A DNA stretch of 64,000 nt. Source: Mesorhizobium muleiense (lineage in GTDB: Bacteria; Pseudomonadota; Alphaproteobacteria; Rhizobiales; Rhizobiaceae). How positions within the stretch are numbered: the stretch's first letter is position 1; every line of letters begins with the position of its first letter. The position numbers and the translations under genes were made by a program. Under the pieces are notes generated by a model. It was given only the letters and a program-made list of their open reading frames with translations. It made no database searches and was not told where the DNA came from. The stretch is from the NCBI RefSeq assembly GCF_900099905.1, contig NZ_FNEE01000014.1:88208-152207 (forward strand), given 5' to 3'. This document shows, piece by piece, positions 61,733 to 64,000 of this stretch.

Positions 61733-63001
61733 ATGAAGATCAGCGATTGCGATGAAATTGCCACCTGGCTCGCGGAGGCTGGGCTGCTTGGCATCCGCAG
61801 CGAGGAATCGCTTGTACAGGCCTTCTGCGAGCGTTGCGTCGAAGCAGGGCTGCCGCTGGGCAAGGCGTTTGTGATGATCGACACGCTGCACCCGATGCAC
61901 GAGGCACGCGCCTTCTTCTGGGACGAAGACGAGTCGATCAGCTTCCGCGAAGAAGAATACCCGTCGAGCCGTGAGGGCAAGGGAGCGGAGTTGTGGAAGC
62001 GCAGCCCGTTTCTGGAGATGCTGCGGCGGCGTGAATTGACCCTACGTTGCCGGCTCGAAGCAGGCGAAACGCGCGGCTTTCCGGCGATCGAGGAGCTGCG
62101 CGATGCCGGCCAGACGGACTATCTTGCGATCGTCTATCGTATCCGGCAGGCGATGAGGGTCGAGGATGTCGATGCATTCTACGCCCGCTGGACCACAGCG
62201 CGCCCGGGTGGATTTTCGGAGGAGGAAGTCGCTGTTCTGTCCCGGCTTACACCGCATCTGGGATTGGCGGTTCGTTCGGCTGCGCAGACAAGGCTCACCA
62301 AGACGCTGGTCGAGGCATATCTCGGCCGGGGGCCTGGTCGCCAGGTGCTGAGCGGCGGCATCCGCCACGGCTCGGTGAAGAGGATCAACGCCGTACTCTG
62401 GTTCTCCGACATTACTGGCTATACGAACCTGTCCGAGTCGGTTCAAAACGATCAACTCGTGCCGTTGATCAATGACTACGCCGAAGCGGTCATCGGCGCA
62501 GTGAAGGCCGCCGGCGGCGATGTGCTGAAACTGATCGGAGATGGAGTCCTGGCCATCTTCACCAGTTCGCGGCCCGAATATTCCTGTCGCGCCGCGGTGG
62601 AGGCAGAACGCGACATGCGCACACGGCTGCTGCAGCTTGCCAAACGCCGCAAAAACGATGGCCTTTCTGTCGCCGACATTCACTTGGGCCTGCATGCCGG
62701 CAGGGTCTTCTACGGCAATATCGGCACTCCGGACCGTCTCGATTTCACCGTTGTCGGCCCGCCGGTCAATGAGGTCAGCCGGATCAGCTCCATGTGCGAG
62801 TCGGCCGGTCGCAATATGCTTTGCTCATCGGAATTCGCCGAGCTGCTACTCGGCGAGGAGCGCAAAAAGCTCGTTTCAGTCGGCCGGTTCGCGTTGCGTG
62901 GCGTCGGACGCGCGCAGGAGCTCTTTACCCTTGATCCCAGCCTGAGCCTGGAAGGCTCGCAGCCTTTGCCTGCTCCGCGGCGCCGGCAGGGGCGGGGCTA
63001 G
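61733..63001 (+). CDS. Class III adenylate/guanylate cyclase
   Basis: The 422-residue protein has a C-terminal cyclase domain starting at about residue 215: WFSDITGYTNLSE (metal-binding Asp) and KLIGDGVLAIF (second Asp), then GLHAGRVFYGNIGTPDRLDF and VNEVSRISSMCESAGR. The N-terminal 200 residues have no membrane segments and look like a sensory domain of a type common in rhizobial cyclases. I use ATG 61733; GTG 61691 adds 14 residues. It would make cAMP or cGMP. Confidence 0.85.
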   Translation: MKISDCDEIATWLAEAGLLGIRSEESLVQAFCERCVEAGLPLGKAFVMIDTLHPMHEARAFFWDEDESISFREEEYPSSREGKGAELWKRSPFLEMLRRRELTLRCRLEAGETRGFPAIEELRDAGQTDYLAIVYRIRQAMRVEDVDAFYARWTTARPGGFSEEEVAVLSRLTPHLGLAVRSAAQTRLTKTLVEAYLGRGPGRQVLSGGIRHGSVKRINAVLWFSDITGYTNLSESVQNDQLVPLINDYAEAVIGAVKAAGGDVLKLIGDGVLAIFTSSRPEYSCRAAVEAERDMRTRLLQLAKRRKNDGLSVADIHLGLHAGRVFYGNIGTPDRLDFTVVGPPVNEVSRISSMCESAGRNMLCSSEFAELLLGEERKKLVSVGRFALRGVGRAQELFTLDPSLSLEGSQPLPAPRRRQGRG

Positions 63002-63313
63002 TCGGAGGAAGGTGGACAAGCATGAATTCCCGGAACTCCGGAACTTCAGATCAGTAGTCTCTCATGTTCCAACCCGCGGATGAGACTCTGATCAACCGTC
63101 GTCTCTGAATGTGAAAGCGCGCCGAAAATTAACCCCGGGGCACCGGAACGCTTAAATGTCTGATGCAGCGGCCCTTTCCGGGATATTCGAAGGGTCACGA
63201 TAGGCGCCTTCTGAGACCCCAGGGCCACACTAATTTTGCGCCGCGATATGCCGCTCTGTAATTTCGGCCAGGCTGGGCCCGGCCCCCTCAATCCTCGCTT
63301 CAACCATGCCGCA
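63002..63313. other. Gene-free stretch between the cyclase and the glycosyltransferase
   Basis: About 310 bp with no open frame of family character on either strand. I see no strong palindrome or tRNA. It contains the 3' ends of two converging genes and presumably their terminators. Confidence 0.4.
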
Positions 63314-64000
63314 TCAGCTCCTTTTCAAGCGGCCACCCTTCTTTCCCTTCCAGTGGAAGGCAGGGCAGGCCTCGTCCTGCCCCTGCCTGTCCGGCGAGGA
63401 CCGGGAGAACGGGGGACAAGCTGAAAACCGGAACGGGGATCGCCCACCCGAAGGGCGGGCCGGAGTCCGCGGAGCGGATTTCGGCCGGTGCTGCAGGCCG
63501 AAGCATGGGTACGGCGACCGTCGTCGACATGGTTCAGCGCCCCTGTGCTCGATCGGTCGCGATGCTCCGAGCGCGTCGTCGAGATACCGCTCGAGCTCGT
63601 CGGCGGCACGCCGGGCGCCGCCGGCCTGCCTTTGTGCGGCGCCCTGTGCGGCTGCCGCCTCGCGGAAGCGCAGCTCGTCCAGCAGACTCCGGGCGAGCGC
63701 CTGCACCGTCTCTGCAGTGGCGTCGTCCGTGCGGAGCTCGAGGCCGGCACCGAGCTCTACAACCCGCCGCGCCACCATTGGCTGGTCCGCCCCCTGTGGC
63801 ACGACGAGTGTCGGCACCCCGGTCCGCATCGCCTCGTTGACACTGTTCATGCCGCCGTGAGTCACGAAGAGCGCCGCCCGGGCCAGCACCTGGAGCTGCG
63901 GCACGGATCGGCGGGCCAGCACGTTGGCTGGCAGCGGACCCAGGTCTGCCGGTTCCGTGGACCCGGTCGAGACGACAACGGTGCCGCCCAGCGGTGCCAG
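63314..64000 (-). CDS. MGT/UGT-type glycosyltransferase, C-terminal part, running off the window
   Basis: The frame is open to base 64000. It reads GTVVVSTGSTEPADLGPLP, then FVTHGGMNSVNEAMRTGVPT and VVPQGADQPMVARRVVELGA: the UDP-sugar-binding C-terminal domain of macrolide-type glycosyltransferases. The family would normally end soon after the helix ADELERYLDDAL (about 63590), but this frame runs about 85 residues further through low-complexity Arg/Pro-rich sequence, so the native stop may be lost or a frameshift present. The acceptor is unknown. Confidence 0.75.
   Translation of the reverse strand: MAPLGGTVVVSTGSTEPADLGPLPANVLARRSVPQLQVLARAALFVTHGGMNSVNEAMRTGVPTLVVPQGADQPMVARRVVELGAGLELRTDDATAETVQALARSLLDELRFREAAAAQGAAQRQAGGARRAADELERYLDDALGASRPIEHRGAEPCRRRSPYPCFGLQHRPKSAPRTPARPSGGRSPFRFSACPPFSRSSPDRQGQDEACPAFHWKGKKGGRLKRS

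Noticed and set aside
1..64000. tRNA, rRNA, CRISPR array, transposase or integrase
   Set aside because: I looked through the intergenic gaps and the translations by eye and found none; a tRNA or covariance search would be needed to exclude small RNAs.

Overview
The window is high-GC chromosomal DNA from an alphaproteobacterium of the order Rhizobiales (Hyphomicrobiales), most likely Mesorhizobium-like. This is inferred from the gene families (tetrahydromethanopterin-linked C1 genes, a lanthanide-type XoxF methanol dehydrogenase, red-type form I RuBisCO with CbbX) and from rhizobial-style intergenic palindromes. It reads as a methylotrophy/autotrophy island of about 57 kb, broken by a few unrelated inserts and followed by about 6 kb of accessory and decayed genes.

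Region 1 (1-8.2 kb and 12.0-16.4 kb) holds the formaldehyde-oxidation arm. It has the C-terminal part of beta-RFAP synthase, mtdB, mch and fae, plus enzymes for the carriers dephospho-tetrahydromethanopterin and methylofuran: two ATP-grasp ligases, a CitG-like protein, a HisA-like protein, an MfnF-like protein, DUF447, a DHPS-like protein, a DmrB-type flavoprotein and a three-domain MfnB-FolB-kinase fusion. The two halves are separated by an insert (8.6-11.6 kb) with a peptidoglycan-binding/lysozyme-like/beta-lactamase fusion and a broken TpsB-like gene. The formyltransferase/hydrolase genes (fhc) are not in the window.

Region 2 (16.6-21.8 kb) is a PQQ-associated ABC system of PedA1-PedA2-PedB-PedC type with two extra secreted proteins. 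Region 3 (22-31.5 kb) is an insert with a short-chain dehydrogenase, a ketoacyl-ACP synthase and a TetR regulator, an NTF2-like protein, a decayed second TetR copy, and an RND efflux pair with its own TetR. Two near-identical 23-bp-spaced palindromes link the two halves of this insert.

Region 4 (31.5-42.6 kb) is the Calvin cycle: divergent cbbR, then cbbF-P-T-A-L-S-X-E, a thioredoxin-fold gene and cbbZ. Region 5 (42.7-57.1 kb) is the methanol-oxidation block: cytochrome c, a NitT/TauT-type ABC transporter, a zinc hydrolase and a SoxYZ-like carrier of the quinoprotein family, xoxF, xoxG, xoxJ, a CxxCW rhodanese-like protein, and pqqA-B-C-D-E. The short pqqA gene (53703-53798) was found by reading the gap. 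The logic is complete up to formyl-carrier: methanol is oxidised by XoxF/PQQ, formaldehyde is captured by Fae and oxidised through MtdB and Mch, and CO2 is re-fixed by the cbb operon.

Region 6 (57-64 kb) holds folP, small stress or unknown genes, fragments of a sigma-54 activator and an M20 peptidase, a class III nucleotide cyclase, and the C-terminal part of an MGT-type glycosyltransferase that runs off the right end. I saw no tRNA, rRNA, CRISPR array or intact insertion sequence.
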